Shown: positions 8,721 through 16,208 of the stretch, one piece after another | How positions within the stretch are numbered: position 1 is the first letter of the stretch | Layout: each line of letters opens with the position of its first letter | From: Poriferisodalis sp965262965 | Lineage (GTDB): Bacteria; Actinomycetota; Acidimicrobiia; Acidimicrobiales; Poriferisodalaceae | Assembly: GCF_965262965.1 (NCBI RefSeq) | Contig: NZ_OZ253573.1 | Coordinates: forward strand, 3,224,001 to 3,288,000 | Direction of reading: 5' to 3' | DNA length: 64,000 bases | Translations under genes and position numbers: made by a program | Notes under the pieces: generated by a model | What the model saw: the letters and a program-made list of their open reading frames with translations, nothing else | Database searches by the model: none | What the model was told of the DNA's origin: nothing

Positions 8721-9464
8721 CTATTCGTCGGGGTTGTGGAAGCGGGCCGCCTTGGCAAGCTCGCGCACCTCGGCACGCTCGTCGGGCGTCAGGCACTCGA
8801 AATCGGGCGCGTGCAGCTTGTCGGTCAGGGCCTCGATCTCTTCACGTGCTTCGGACAGGTCGCTGACATCGGGATACGGCCGCTCCCAGCCGAAGAACTC
8901 GGCATTCCACTCGCCTGCCGGACCCGACAGGATCGCCTCAAGCGGTCCCATGCCGAGCGCCTGAACCGCGACAGCGTGACGGCCGAAGCGCAGCTCGCGC
9001 ATGACCTGGGCCATGAAGAAGCCGTGAGCCGGCCCCCCGGCGGGGGGCCGAGGCAGGTCGCGCCAGCCGACGAAGGTGGGAGCTCCCTGCGGAGCGGCCG
9101 AATCCACCACGCGCTCGAGCAGTTCGCCGAGCCGCCCAGCACCTTCCATGCCGACAAGCCGCTTGCTGCCGTACTCGGCGCAGATGTCGGCCCAGATCCG
9201 CGCTCCTTCGGACGGCTTCATGACCGCACGTCCTTGCGCCACCATCGAGCGCATCTTCTCCGGCGCCCAGAAGAACGCTGCGCCGATGACATTGTCGACA
9301 GGGCATTCGCCCAAAACGCCCAGCCGGCCGGTTGCATATGCGCCCATGCCCTCTGCCATGCCGCGTTGGGCAGCCTTTTCCAGCGTGGACGGGTCCATGA
9401 GCCAGTCCATGGCCAGCATTCCCACCGATCCCCGCATGCTGCGAGCAACTGCTGTGGTCTCCAT
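8721..9464 (-). CDS. SCO6745-like conserved actinobacterial protein
   Basis: 247 residues, rich in helices, with no signal peptide or membrane segment. The phrase GVLGECPVDNVIGAAFFWAPEKM resembles the part of SCO6745-type proteins in which a small-residue stretch precedes an F-x-F/N-F segment and a PE/PD pair (assignment by pattern memory, moderate certainty). No enzyme motif is visible. An AAGGGA Shine-Dalgarno-like stretch precedes the ATG. Function unknown; it stands alone between two plus-strand genes. Confidence 0.65.
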   Translation of the reverse strand: METTAVARSMRGSVGMLAMDWLMDPSTLEKAAQRGMAEGMGAYATGRLGVLGECPVDNVIGAAFFWAPEKMRSMVAQGRAVMKPSEGARIWADICAEYGSKRLVGMEGAGRLGELLERVVDSAAPQGAPTFVGWRDLPRPPAGGPAHGFFMAQVMRELRFGRHAVAVQALGMGPLEAILSGPAGEWNAEFFGWERPYPDVSDLSEAREEIEALTDKLHAPDFECLTPDERAEVRELAKAARFHNPDE

Positions 9465-9703
9465 GACACGTCCCTTCTGGGTCCGTCGCTGCGCCCGTCA
9501 CATCGGACGCTGCATTGACAGCTCGGGTCGACCAGCAACCCGAACTCTGGGGCGCACAGTCTGTCGGATGACGCCGATGTGTGCAGCAGCGGCCTCGGCA
9601 CGCTCGCAGTGCTGTGGCGTAGCCTCAGTGTCACCAGCATCGCTGGATCACCCGAGCGCGTACTAGAGGGCAGCTTCGGGAAGATCCGAAAGGGGAGCAC
9701 ACC

Positions 9704-10819
9704 ATGCACGTCGGATACTCAGCTGTGTTTCAGAACCCGGAGAACGCACTCTCGGACCGTGAGGTTTGGGACCAGGAGATCCGCATGGTCGAGGAAGCCG
9801 AGGATCTCGGCTTCGACTCGATCTGGACAGTGGAGCATCACTTCACCGACTACACGATGTGCCCCGATCCGGTGCAGTTCCTGACCTGGGTCGCCGGACG
9901 CACCAACCTGCAGCTCGGCACTGCGGTGATCGTGCTGCCCTGGCACGACCCGATGCGCGTCGCTGAGCAAGTCACGATGCTCGACAACCTCTCGGGCGGA
10001 CGCATGATCCTCGGCATCGGACGCGGCTTGGCCCGCGTCGAGTACGAGGGTTTCCGGGTGGACATGAACACCAGCCGTGAGCGCTTCTTGGAGTACGCCA
10101 AGATGCTCATCGACGGCCTTGACCAAGGCTATGTGGAGCACGACGGCGAGTTCGTGACCCAGCCCCGCCGTGACATTCGTCCCACTCCCGAGCACTCGTT
10201 CAAGGGCCGCACCTACGCCGCGGCCGTCTCACCCGAAGGCATGCCGCTGATGGCGCAGCTGGGCATCGGCCTGCTCGTGATCCCCCAGAAGCCATGGGAG
10301 ATCGTCGAGTCCGACTTCGCCGCCTATCACGGCGAGTGGGCCAAGCACCACACGGCACCGCCGCCCCCCCCGCTGTCCGGCGGGTTCTGCTGGGTGGACA
10401 CCAAAGCGGACCGTGCCGAAGAGAAGGCGATGGAGCACATCGGCAACTACTACGGCACCGTCATGAAGCACTACGAGTTCGGCCCCAAGCGACCGCACGA
10501 GGGCGTCAAGGGCTACGAGTTCTACGAGGGCATCTCGAAGTACATCGACCGCCACGGAGCCCGCGGCGCAGCCGAGGACTTCACTCGCCTCATGCCGTAC
10601 GGGACGCCAGATCAGGTGCTCGAGAAGCTCCAGGTCATCAAGGACAAGATCGGCATGGCCGCCTTCTTCCCAAACCTGGCCTTCGCAGGCATGTCGTGGA
10701 CCGAGGCGCGGCGCAACCGCGACCTGTTCGCCACCGAGGTGCTCCCCGTGGTCAAGGAATGGACGGCCCCACCGGTCGGCCTCGCCGCAACCGAGGCCGC
10801 AGCCGTCGCTGCCGCCTAG
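9704..10819 (+). CDS. LLM class flavin-dependent oxidoreductase
   Basis: 371 residues. The luciferase-like TIM barrel is shown by EEAEDLGFDSIWTVEHHF near the N-terminus and LSGGRMILGIGRGLARVEYEGF near residue 105. A GGGGAG ribosome-binding site precedes the ATG. Members use FMN or F420; the cofactor and substrate cannot be read here. The C-terminal tail is Ala-rich (LAATEAAAVAAA). Its 3' end is partly repeated at 11601-11673, a relic of a second copy. Confidence 0.85.
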   Translation: MHVGYSAVFQNPENALSDREVWDQEIRMVEEAEDLGFDSIWTVEHHFTDYTMCPDPVQFLTWVAGRTNLQLGTAVIVLPWHDPMRVAEQVTMLDNLSGGRMILGIGRGLARVEYEGFRVDMNTSRERFLEYAKMLIDGLDQGYVEHDGEFVTQPRRDIRPTPEHSFKGRTYAAAVSPEGMPLMAQLGIGLLVIPQKPWEIVESDFAAYHGEWAKHHTAPPPPPLSGGFCWVDTKADRAEEKAMEHIGNYYGTVMKHYEFGPKRPHEGVKGYEFYEGISKYIDRHGARGAAEDFTRLMPYGTPDQVLEKLQVIKDKIGMAAFFPNLAFAGMSWTEARRNRDLFATEVLPVVKEWTAPPVGLAATEAAAVAAA

Positions 10820-10865
10820 CAGAACGGCGGCGCATCTGGAACGCCCGGTCTGCGTGAGACCGTTG

Positions 10866-11273
10866 CTACGCCTCGCTCGGGGAATCCGAAAAAATCGAGA
10901 TGCCCATCGCTCGGGCGACGTCATTCATACGACGGTCGTAGCTGGCAAGTTCCACGACTTGACCTGCATCGCCCAAGAAGGCACATGTCGCTAGATGCAA
11001 AGCGTCGAGCGTGCGCACCCTCGTCGGACCCGGAAAAGCTCCCAGCGCCCGAGCGAGAACTGGGTGAGCGAGTTCAACTAACCCCACTTGGCTGAGCAGC
11101 ACCCGAGCATTTTCGCCGTGGGACTCGGCCAAGCCGCGACCGTGCAATTGGGTCCAGATTTCGTACTCGGTCAGCCGGCTGGACACGATCGTCTGCTGCC
11201 AGAGGGATTCGGGCGGCAGACGATCCTCGCTGAGCAGCTGCGCAAGCGCAACTGATGTGTCGAGGTAGATCAT
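10866..11273 (-). CDS. Type II toxin, PIN-domain VapC-like RNase
   Basis: 135 residues. The acidic PIN set is complete: Asp in MIYLDTS, Glu in LTEYEIW, Asp in RTLDALHLAT and Asp in SYDRRMNDVARAMG. The gene overlaps the upstream antitoxin by 4 nt, the arrangement expected for translational coupling. Family members cleave tRNA or rRNA when freed from the antitoxin. Intact as far as can be read. Confidence 0.85.
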   Translation of the reverse strand: MIYLDTSVALAQLLSEDRLPPESLWQQTIVSSRLTEYEIWTQLHGRGLAESHGENARVLLSQVGLVELAHPVLARALGAFPGPTRVRTLDALHLATCAFLGDAGQVVELASYDRRMNDVARAMGISIFSDSPSEA

Positions 11274-11560
11274 CGGTCGCCTCTGACCCCATCCAGGTCG
11301 CGGAGGATCTCGGTCAACGGTGCTACCGGCTGTGAGGGCGGCGGAGCTGTCGTCTGCACGAGCGGTGGCGTCAGCACTCCGGTGCGAACGAGGTCGGCCA
11401 GAAAGGCGTCGGCTACGAGCGGGCTCCTGGTCGCCCGCGGCGGTCCCATCTCGGCGACGACGCGGTCGCGGTCAGTCACCAAGATCGTCTCGCCGCCAGC
11501 CGCGAGACGTACGTATTCGCTGAGCCGGCTGTTCAGCACCTTGATGCCCACGGATCTCAT
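11270..11560 (-). CDS. Phd/YefM-type antitoxin partner of the VapC-like toxin
   Basis: The frame is open to 11644, but the ATG at 11560 gives the standard antitoxin start MRSVGIKVLNSRLSEYVRLA (96 aa), and a leaderless -10 lies 7 nt upstream. The N-terminal half has the Phd/YefM DNA-binding fold (GGETILVTDRDRVVAEM); the Pro-rich C-terminus should wrap the toxin. A 30-bp near-palindrome immediately upstream is the likely autoregulatory operator. Confidence 0.8.
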   Translation of the reverse strand: MRSVGIKVLNSRLSEYVRLAAGGETILVTDRDRVVAEMGPPRATRSPLVADAFLADLVRTGVLTPPLVQTTAPPPSQPVAPLTEILRDLDGVRGDR

Positions 11561-11567
11561 GAACGCG

Positions 11568-11606
11568 AGCGTAGCCGCAGAAGTAGCTACAAGTAGCAAC
11601 TTCTGC
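11568..11606 (-). promoter_or_regulatory. Promoter and palindromic operator of the Phd/VapC-type operon
   Basis: On the minus strand a TACGCT -10 (11573-11568) lies 7 nt before the antitoxin ATG. Directly upstream, 11577-11606 forms a 30-bp near-palindrome: outer arms gcagaagt/acttctgc and inner arms gctac/gtagc, mismatched only at the centre and one symmetric pair. The position over the -35/spacer region fits repression by the toxin-antitoxin complex. Confidence 0.6.
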
Positions 11607-11673
11607 GTAGGCATCTCGAAGTGCGTCGACCGCCTCGCCGCCACCGAAGCGGCCGCCTAACAGAACGGCGGCG
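11601..11673 (+). pseudogene. Relic 3' end of a duplicated LLM oxidoreductase gene
   Basis: Bases 11601-11634 match 10521-10554 of the LLM gene at about 29 of 34 positions (around gcatctcgaag). The next bases jump to a copy of that gene's extreme 3' end (ctcgccgc.accga..., then gccgccta.cagaacggcgg, one mismatch to 10811-10830). So a second copy of the LLM gene lost about 230 bp internally and everything upstream. The intact TA pair lies between the complete gene and this remnant. Confidence 0.6.
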
Positions 11674-11675
11674 GG

Positions 11676-11777
11676 TCAGCGCCGGGCCTTGGACTCACGG
11701 ATGCCGAGTCGGCGGCCGAGATCGGCAACAGAGACTCCCTGATCGCGCACGACCGTGCAGGGATAGACATATCTCAA
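11676..11777 (-). pseudogene. Relic HicB antitoxin
   Basis: Starting from TTG at 11777 the minus strand reads (L)RYVYPCTVVRDQG, then VSVADLGRRLGIRESKARR and a stop. The first part is the standard HicB N-terminus and the second looks like its C-terminal DNA-binding helix-turn-helix; the 60 or more residues between are missing. It directly follows the hicA relic, the usual hicA-hicB order. Confidence 0.55.
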
Positions 11778-11780
11778 CTG

Positions 11781-11987
11781 TCAGAACTCTCTCTTGTCGA
11801 TGTCGAGTTGTCTCAACATGGAGCGAAGCGTGACGGATTGCAGTTCGCCTGTCGACAACGTCGTGGCCTTGTCGCCCAATTGAACCTTGACATGGCTGCC
11901 CTTGCCGCGATCAGGCGTGTACTCAACCGTGAGTCAACGCTTGCGAGCGTAACGCCGCAGCCGGCGCAGGAATTCCCGGTCGGTCAT
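11781..11987 (-). pseudogene. Relic HicA toxin with internal nonsense codon
   Basis: The minus strand reads MTDREFLRRLRRYARKR, then TGA at 11936-11934, then LTVEYTPDRGKGSHVKV and on to SMLRQLDIDKREF and a stop. GKGSH carries the catalytic His of HicA mRNA interferases. A Gly is usual where the TGA stands, so GGA to TGA is a likely mutation. The frame is also open upstream to an ATG at 12059. Too short and broken for ordinary ORF detection. Confidence 0.6.
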
Positions 11988-12113
11988 TCGTCGCAATGCC
12001 AGTTCGGTGGCCTCGGCAGGGCAAGTGAATTTCTTGCGCTCGGTGCGCGCGGCGTACATCGGTCATGATGTGCGCCGCCGCGACGACCGAGCGCCGTGAA
12101 CGGGGGCATTCAG

Positions 12114-12965
12114 ATGAGATTCGGACTGATATCGGCGAACTTGATGGGCAACGTCGAGGGCGCTGCCGCGCTGGAGACCGCTCGGACCGTCGAGGAAGTC
12201 GGCTTCGACTCGCTGTGGGCGATCGAGCACGCAGTGGTGCCCAAGTCGTACTCGTCGACGTATCCGTACGACGAGGGCGGCAAGCTGTTCAAGGGAGCAA
12301 GCCAGCTCGACCATGCCGACCCGTTGATCTGGCTGGCATTCGCCGCAGCCGTCACCACACGGATCCGCCTGGCGACCGGCATTCTCATCCTGCCGCAGCG
12401 CAACCCGCTGATCCTGGCCAAAGAGATCGCCTCGCTCGACCGGCTCTGCGGCGGCCGTTTCGACTTCGGCATCGGCGTGGGATGGCTTCGCGAGGAATTC
12501 GAAGCGCTCGGCGTGCCGTTCGATCGCCGGGGTGCCCGCACCGACGAGTACCTCGCAGCGCTGCGGGTGCTCTGGACCGAAGAAGAAGCCGAGTTTCACG
12601 GCGAATTCGTGGACTTCGACCCCGTGTACTGCCAACCCAAGCCCATCCAGCAGCCGGTGCCGATACTGGTCGGCGGCCACAGCGACCGCGCTGCACGGCG
12701 AGCAGGTGACCTCGGCGACGTGTTCTTCCCCGCTGAACGGCCTACGGAGGTGCTCGAGGAGCTGTTCGAGTCGGTCCGCCGGTACGCGGAGGCGGCGGGA
12801 CGAGACCCCGGAGATGTTGAGATGTGGACGACCGGCGGAACTGACCGAGCGCATCTCGACCAACTGGTCGAACTCGGTGTCAGCCAGGTGATGGTGCCGG
12901 GACGCCGTCCCGCCCAGCTCGGCGAGACGTACGGCCAGATTCTGGCTGACTATGCGGACGCCTGA
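12114..12965 (+). CDS. LLM class F420-dependent oxidoreductase (TIGR03619-like)
   Basis: The frame opens at GTG 12096, but ATG 12114 (MRFGLISANLMG) has a GGGGG ribosome-binding stretch and the usual family start; 283 aa. Key segments are EEVGFDSLWAIEHAVVP and RFDFGIGVGWLREEFEALG, the barrel parts that bind the deazaflavin phosphate in F420 members. The insert YPYDEGGKLFKGASQLDHADPL is close to that in the other TIGR03619-like gene at 58720-59637. Probably a cytosolic hydride transferase of unknown substrate. Confidence 0.85.
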   Translation: MRFGLISANLMGNVEGAAALETARTVEEVGFDSLWAIEHAVVPKSYSSTYPYDEGGKLFKGASQLDHADPLIWLAFAAAVTTRIRLATGILILPQRNPLILAKEIASLDRLCGGRFDFGIGVGWLREEFEALGVPFDRRGARTDEYLAALRVLWTEEEAEFHGEFVDFDPVYCQPKPIQQPVPILVGGHSDRAARRAGDLGDVFFPAERPTEVLEELFESVRRYAEAAGRDPGDVEMWTTGGTDRAHLDQLVELGVSQVMVPGRRPAQLGETYGQILADYADA

Positions 12966-13012
12966 GACCCCGACGACGCGCGCCACTGAACCGGATCCAA
13001 AGGAGACAAGCG

Positions 13013-14593
13013 ATGCCTGAGTACGGCGACGGTGACGCGATCAGTCACGCGGAGCGAGTAGCCGACCTGGACGCACGCGCCGAAGTGATCCGGCGTGACA
13101 TGGGCGGTGCTTCCAAGGTTCGGGCGATGGCAGCGGAAGGCGATCGCACGGTCCGCCAGCACATCGACGATTTCTGCGACGACGGCACGTTCCGCGAGCT
13201 CGGCACGTTCAGCCGATCGATCCGCCCCGAGATGCGCGACATCACACCTGGTGACGGCAAGATCGGCGGGCACGGCAACGTCGACGGGCGCCCTGTCGCG
13301 GTGTTCGGCGACGACATCACCGTGTTGCGCGGTTCGAGCTCCATCATCGGCACCCGCAAGGAGGAGCGCCTCTACGAGCGGGCGTTGGCGATGGGCATCC
13401 CCATCGTCCATTTCGGCGAGACCGGCGGCGGTCGCATTCCCGATCTCATGGGCTCCGAGGGCATCTCCGAGCCGGGCGGGATGTTCGACATGGCTCGTCG
13501 GCGCCACCGAGTGCCGATGGCAACGATGATCTGCGGCCAGTCGTTCGGCGGTTCGTCGTTCGTGTCGGCGCTCAGCGACTACGTCGTCATGGTGCGCGGG
13601 TCGTGCCTGGCGGTGACCTCGCCGAAGGTGTTCGAGATCGCCACCGGCGAGGTGATCTCGTTCGAGGACGTCGGCGGCGTGGACGTCCATGCCCGAATCA
13701 CGGGGCAGATCGACTTCGGGGTCGATACTGACGAGGAGGCCTACACGGCGATCCGTCGATGGCTGTCGTTCATGCCGTCGAACGCGTGGGAGCCGGCGCC
13801 GCGCGCCGAGCCGCGTGGCATCGACGGCGCCGACCCCGAACTCGCCGCGATGGTGCCCGCACGCCGCACACGCGGCTACGACATGCGCCGGGTCGTTGGC
13901 CGCATCTGCGATCCCGAGTCGGTCTTTGAACTGCAGCCGGGCTACGCCCGCAACGTCGTGTGCGCGCTCGCACGGCTCGACGGGTACGCGGTCGGCGTCA
14001 TCGCGAACAATCCGATGTTCCAGGCCGGAACGCTGGACCCGCAGGCTTGCCACAAGATCATCCGCATGGCCACCGTGTGCGACTCGTTCAACATCCCAAT
14101 GGTGTTCCTTGTAGATGTCCCGGGTTTCATGGTCGGCAAGCGCGTCGAGCACGACCTGATGCTCCACTGGGGCATGCGCATGATGCACGCCCTGCAGAAC
14201 GCGTCCACGCCGACGCTGACCGTGTGCCTTCGCAAGGCGTTCGGCTTGGCGTGGCAGGCGATGAATGGCTCCCGGATGCCCAGCCACGGTGTGTATTGCT
14301 GGCCCGGCGCCGAGATCGGCTTCATGGATCCGGAGGTGGGCGTCAACGTCGCATTCGGTTCGAAGCTGAGCCGCATCACCGACCCCGACGAGCGTGAGAC
14401 GGAGCGCTTGCGGCTCGTAGCGGAGGTTGCCGAAGCCACGAATCCGTACGAAGCCGCGGGCACGATGCGTATCGACGAGATGATCGATCCTGCCGACACG
14501 CGCAAGGTCTTGATCGACGACCTTCGCATGCTGGCCAACCGCCCGGTGCCTCCGCCCGAGCAGCGAGCGCTCAGCTACTGGCCAAGCTGCTGA
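13013..14593 (+). CDS. Acyl-CoA carboxylase carboxyltransferase (beta) subunit
   Basis: 526 residues, normal for PccB/AccD-type subunits. It has the two crotonase-fold halves: the N-terminal half with GDDITVLRGSSSIIG and HFGETGGGRIPDLM, and the C-terminal half with VVGRICDPESVFEL and VDVPGFMVGKRVEHD. These subunits transfer carboxyl from carboxybiotin to acyl-CoA, typically propionyl- or acetyl-CoA. AAAGGAG precedes the ATG. No biotin carboxylase/BCCP subunit is adjacent, so it must pair with a protein encoded elsewhere. Confidence 0.88.
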   Translation: MPEYGDGDAISHAERVADLDARAEVIRRDMGGASKVRAMAAEGDRTVRQHIDDFCDDGTFRELGTFSRSIRPEMRDITPGDGKIGGHGNVDGRPVAVFGDDITVLRGSSSIIGTRKEERLYERALAMGIPIVHFGETGGGRIPDLMGSEGISEPGGMFDMARRRHRVPMATMICGQSFGGSSFVSALSDYVVMVRGSCLAVTSPKVFEIATGEVISFEDVGGVDVHARITGQIDFGVDTDEEAYTAIRRWLSFMPSNAWEPAPRAEPRGIDGADPELAAMVPARRTRGYDMRRVVGRICDPESVFELQPGYARNVVCALARLDGYAVGVIANNPMFQAGTLDPQACHKIIRMATVCDSFNIPMVFLVDVPGFMVGKRVEHDLMLHWGMRMMHALQNASTPTLTVCLRKAFGLAWQAMNGSRMPSHGVYCWPGAEIGFMDPEVGVNVAFGSKLSRITDPDERETERLRLVAEVAEATNPYEAAGTMRIDEMIDPADTRKVLIDDLRMLANRPVPPPEQRALSYWPSC

Positions 14594-14665
14594 CCAGCCG
14601 CGCCGAGGCGTTCTGCGTCGATTCGTCGGACAGCCAGCGCGCATGTTGCAGTGATCCGAGTGCCG

Positions 14666-14695
14666 GTGCGAACCCAGACGCGTTCGGGTTCGCAC
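14666..14695. terminator. 10-bp perfect inverted repeat upstream of the ABC ATPase
   Basis: gtgcgaaccc (14666-14675) and gggttcgcac (14686-14695) are exact complements around a 10-nt spacer. It may terminate the carboxyltransferase transcript. It also sits directly before the AGGAGAGG ribosome-binding site of the next gene, so an operator or attenuator role is possible. Confidence 0.4.
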
Positions 14696-14711
14696 GAGGA
14701 GAGGATGAGTC

Positions 14712-15254
14712 TTGATCGATCTTGAGGGTGTCACCAAGCACTATCAAGTCGGACCGGTTTTGGTGACTGCTCTCGATGGCATCGATCTCCACGTCAAGGC
14801 AGGCGAGTTCGTCGTCGTGCTCGGTCCGTCAGGCAGCGGCAAGACCACAACGTTGAACATCATCGGGGCATTGGACACACCGTCGGCTGGCCAGGTGACC
14901 GTCGCAGGGCGTGACATCACCGCCTCGTCGCGCAGCGAGCTGTTTGCGCTGCGGCGCCAGACGGTGAGCTTCATCTTCCAGAGCTTCAATCTGTTCCCGG
15001 GTCTGACCGCGACGGAGAATGTCGAGTTCGGCACGGACGTCGCGGGCAAACGCGGGGTGGCGCAGCCTGAGGACGTGCTCGAGTCCGTGGGTCTGAGCCA
15101 CCGGCTGGGGCACTTCCCGCACGAGCTTTCAGACGGCGAGCAGCAGCGCGTCGCGATTGCCCGTGCGCTCGCCACCGGCAACCCGGTCCTCCTGGCGGAT
15201 GAGCCGACGGGCGAGCTGGACTTCAAGACCGCGCTGTCCGAACTGCACTGGTAG
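14712..15254 (+). CDS. ABC transporter ATP-binding protein, C-terminally truncated
   Basis: 180 residues of the MacB/LolD class. Walker A GPSGSGKTT, Q-loop FIFQSFNLFPGLT, signature LSDGEQQRVAIARALA and Walker B VLLADEPTGELD are all present. The protein then ends within about 12 residues (ALSELHW), so the H-loop His and the last 40-50 residues are missing. No permease gene is nearby; the next gene is convergent and starts its 3' end 6 bp away. Start is TTG with an upstream GAGG. Probably a non-functional remnant of an exporter or lipoprotein-release operon. Confidence 0.75.
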   Translation: MIDLEGVTKHYQVGPVLVTALDGIDLHVKAGEFVVVLGPSGSGKTTTLNIIGALDTPSAGQVTVAGRDITASSRSELFALRRQTVSFIFQSFNLFPGLTATENVEFGTDVAGKRGVAQPEDVLESVGLSHRLGHFPHELSDGEQQRVAIARALATGNPVLLADEPTGELDFKTALSELHW

Positions 15255-15260
15255 ATCCGG

Positions 15261-16208
15261 CTACGCGACTGTGGTGCGCTCCAGCGGGAGCGTCCATGGG
15301 TCGGTGGGCAGTGCGGCTGGCTGGAACACCGCAGCAGTCGCTGGCAGTTCCTGCGCGGTTGCTATGGGCTCGATGCCGAGACTGTGCAAGAGCAGGTTGA
15401 GCACGTCAAGCGTTGTCTCGCCGAGCGCGCGGCGGTCGGCGAGCGTGATCGCGCCATCCCGTTTCGCCAGACGCTGGCCGCTTCGTCCCAGCACCATGGG
15501 GACGTGCGCGTACGCGGGAGCGTCGATGCCCAGCAGCCGGGCGAGATGGACCTGGCGTGGCGTCGACGGCAACAGATCGTCACCCCGAACGACCTCGGTA
15601 ACGCCTTGGTCACCGTCGTCGACGACGACGGCGAGGTTGTACGCGGGTGTGCCGTCGCCGCGGCGCAGCACGAAGTCGTCGACTGTGCCAGAGAATGAGC
15701 CGAGTTGACGGTCGACCAGCGTCACTGATCGGCCCTCGAGTGCATCGTCGGGGTTGACGCGAACCCGCAGGGCGGCTGGGCGACCTGCCGATCGTCGATG
15801 GGCACGCTCGGCCGCCGTGAGCGCTCGGCAGGTCCCCGGATATGCCCCCTCGGGTGCGGGGCCGTGGGGCGCAGTCGCGGCTTCGGCAATCTCGCGCCGG
15901 GTGCAGAAGCACTCGTAGGTGAGCCCGCGACGTTCGAGGTCGGCGATCGCGTCCCGGTACAGCTCGCGCCTCTCGCTCTGGCGGATCGGCTCGCCGTCCC
16001 AGTCGAGACCCAGCGCGGCCACATCGCGCAGCTGCGAGTCGTAGAACTGCGGCCGGACTGCGTTGTCGAGATCCTCGAAGCGCCACCCGAAGTCGCCGTC
16101 GGCGCTGCGCGCGAACAGCCACGCGAGCAGCGCCGTTCGCAGGTTTCCCAAGTGCAGATCGCCGGTCGGGCTCGGGGCCCACCGGCCAGTTGTCGAGGGT
16201 TCGCTCAA
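15261..16208 (-). CDS. gluQ: Glutamyl-Q tRNA(Asp) synthetase
   Basis: TTG 16208 overlaps the upstream stop as TTGA, giving 315 residues. This is a short glutamyl-tRNA synthetase lacking the anticodon-binding domain: HIGH-like PSPTGDLHLGNL, KMSKS-like GQRLAKRDGAI, and the Cys-x-Cys...Tyr...Cys zinc site (CFCTRREI, then YPGTC) typical of GluQ. The enzyme glutamylates queuosine at the wobble position of tRNA-Asp. It is translationally coupled to the nitroreductase-SRPBCC gene, an unexpected partner. Confidence 0.85.
   Translation of the reverse strand: MSEPSTTGRWAPSPTGDLHLGNLRTALLAWLFARSADGDFGWRFEDLDNAVRPQFYDSQLRDVAALGLDWDGEPIRQSERRELYRDAIADLERRGLTYECFCTRREIAEAATAPHGPAPEGAYPGTCRALTAAERAHRRSAGRPAALRVRVNPDDALEGRSVTLVDRQLGSFSGTVDDFVLRRGDGTPAYNLAVVVDDGDQGVTEVVRGDDLLPSTPRQVHLARLLGIDAPAYAHVPMVLGRSGQRLAKRDGAITLADRRALGETTLDVLNLLLHSLGIEPIATAQELPATAAVFQPAALPTDPWTLPLERTTVA

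Noticed and set aside
10811..11673. The 22-bp near-identical pair (10811-10832, 11652-11673) as attachment sites of a mobile element
   Set aside because: The copies extend into other parts of the LLM gene's 3' end, so a decayed duplicate explains them better; no integrase is present.
11934..11936. In-frame TGA in the hicA relic as Sec
   Set aside because: HicA has Gly here in usual sequences, no hairpin follows and the partner hicB is also decayed.
12950..14737. 595-codon minus-strand open frame over the carboxyltransferase
   Set aside because: His/Arg/Asp-rich composition and no family; it mirrors the plus-strand carboxyltransferase with full motifs.
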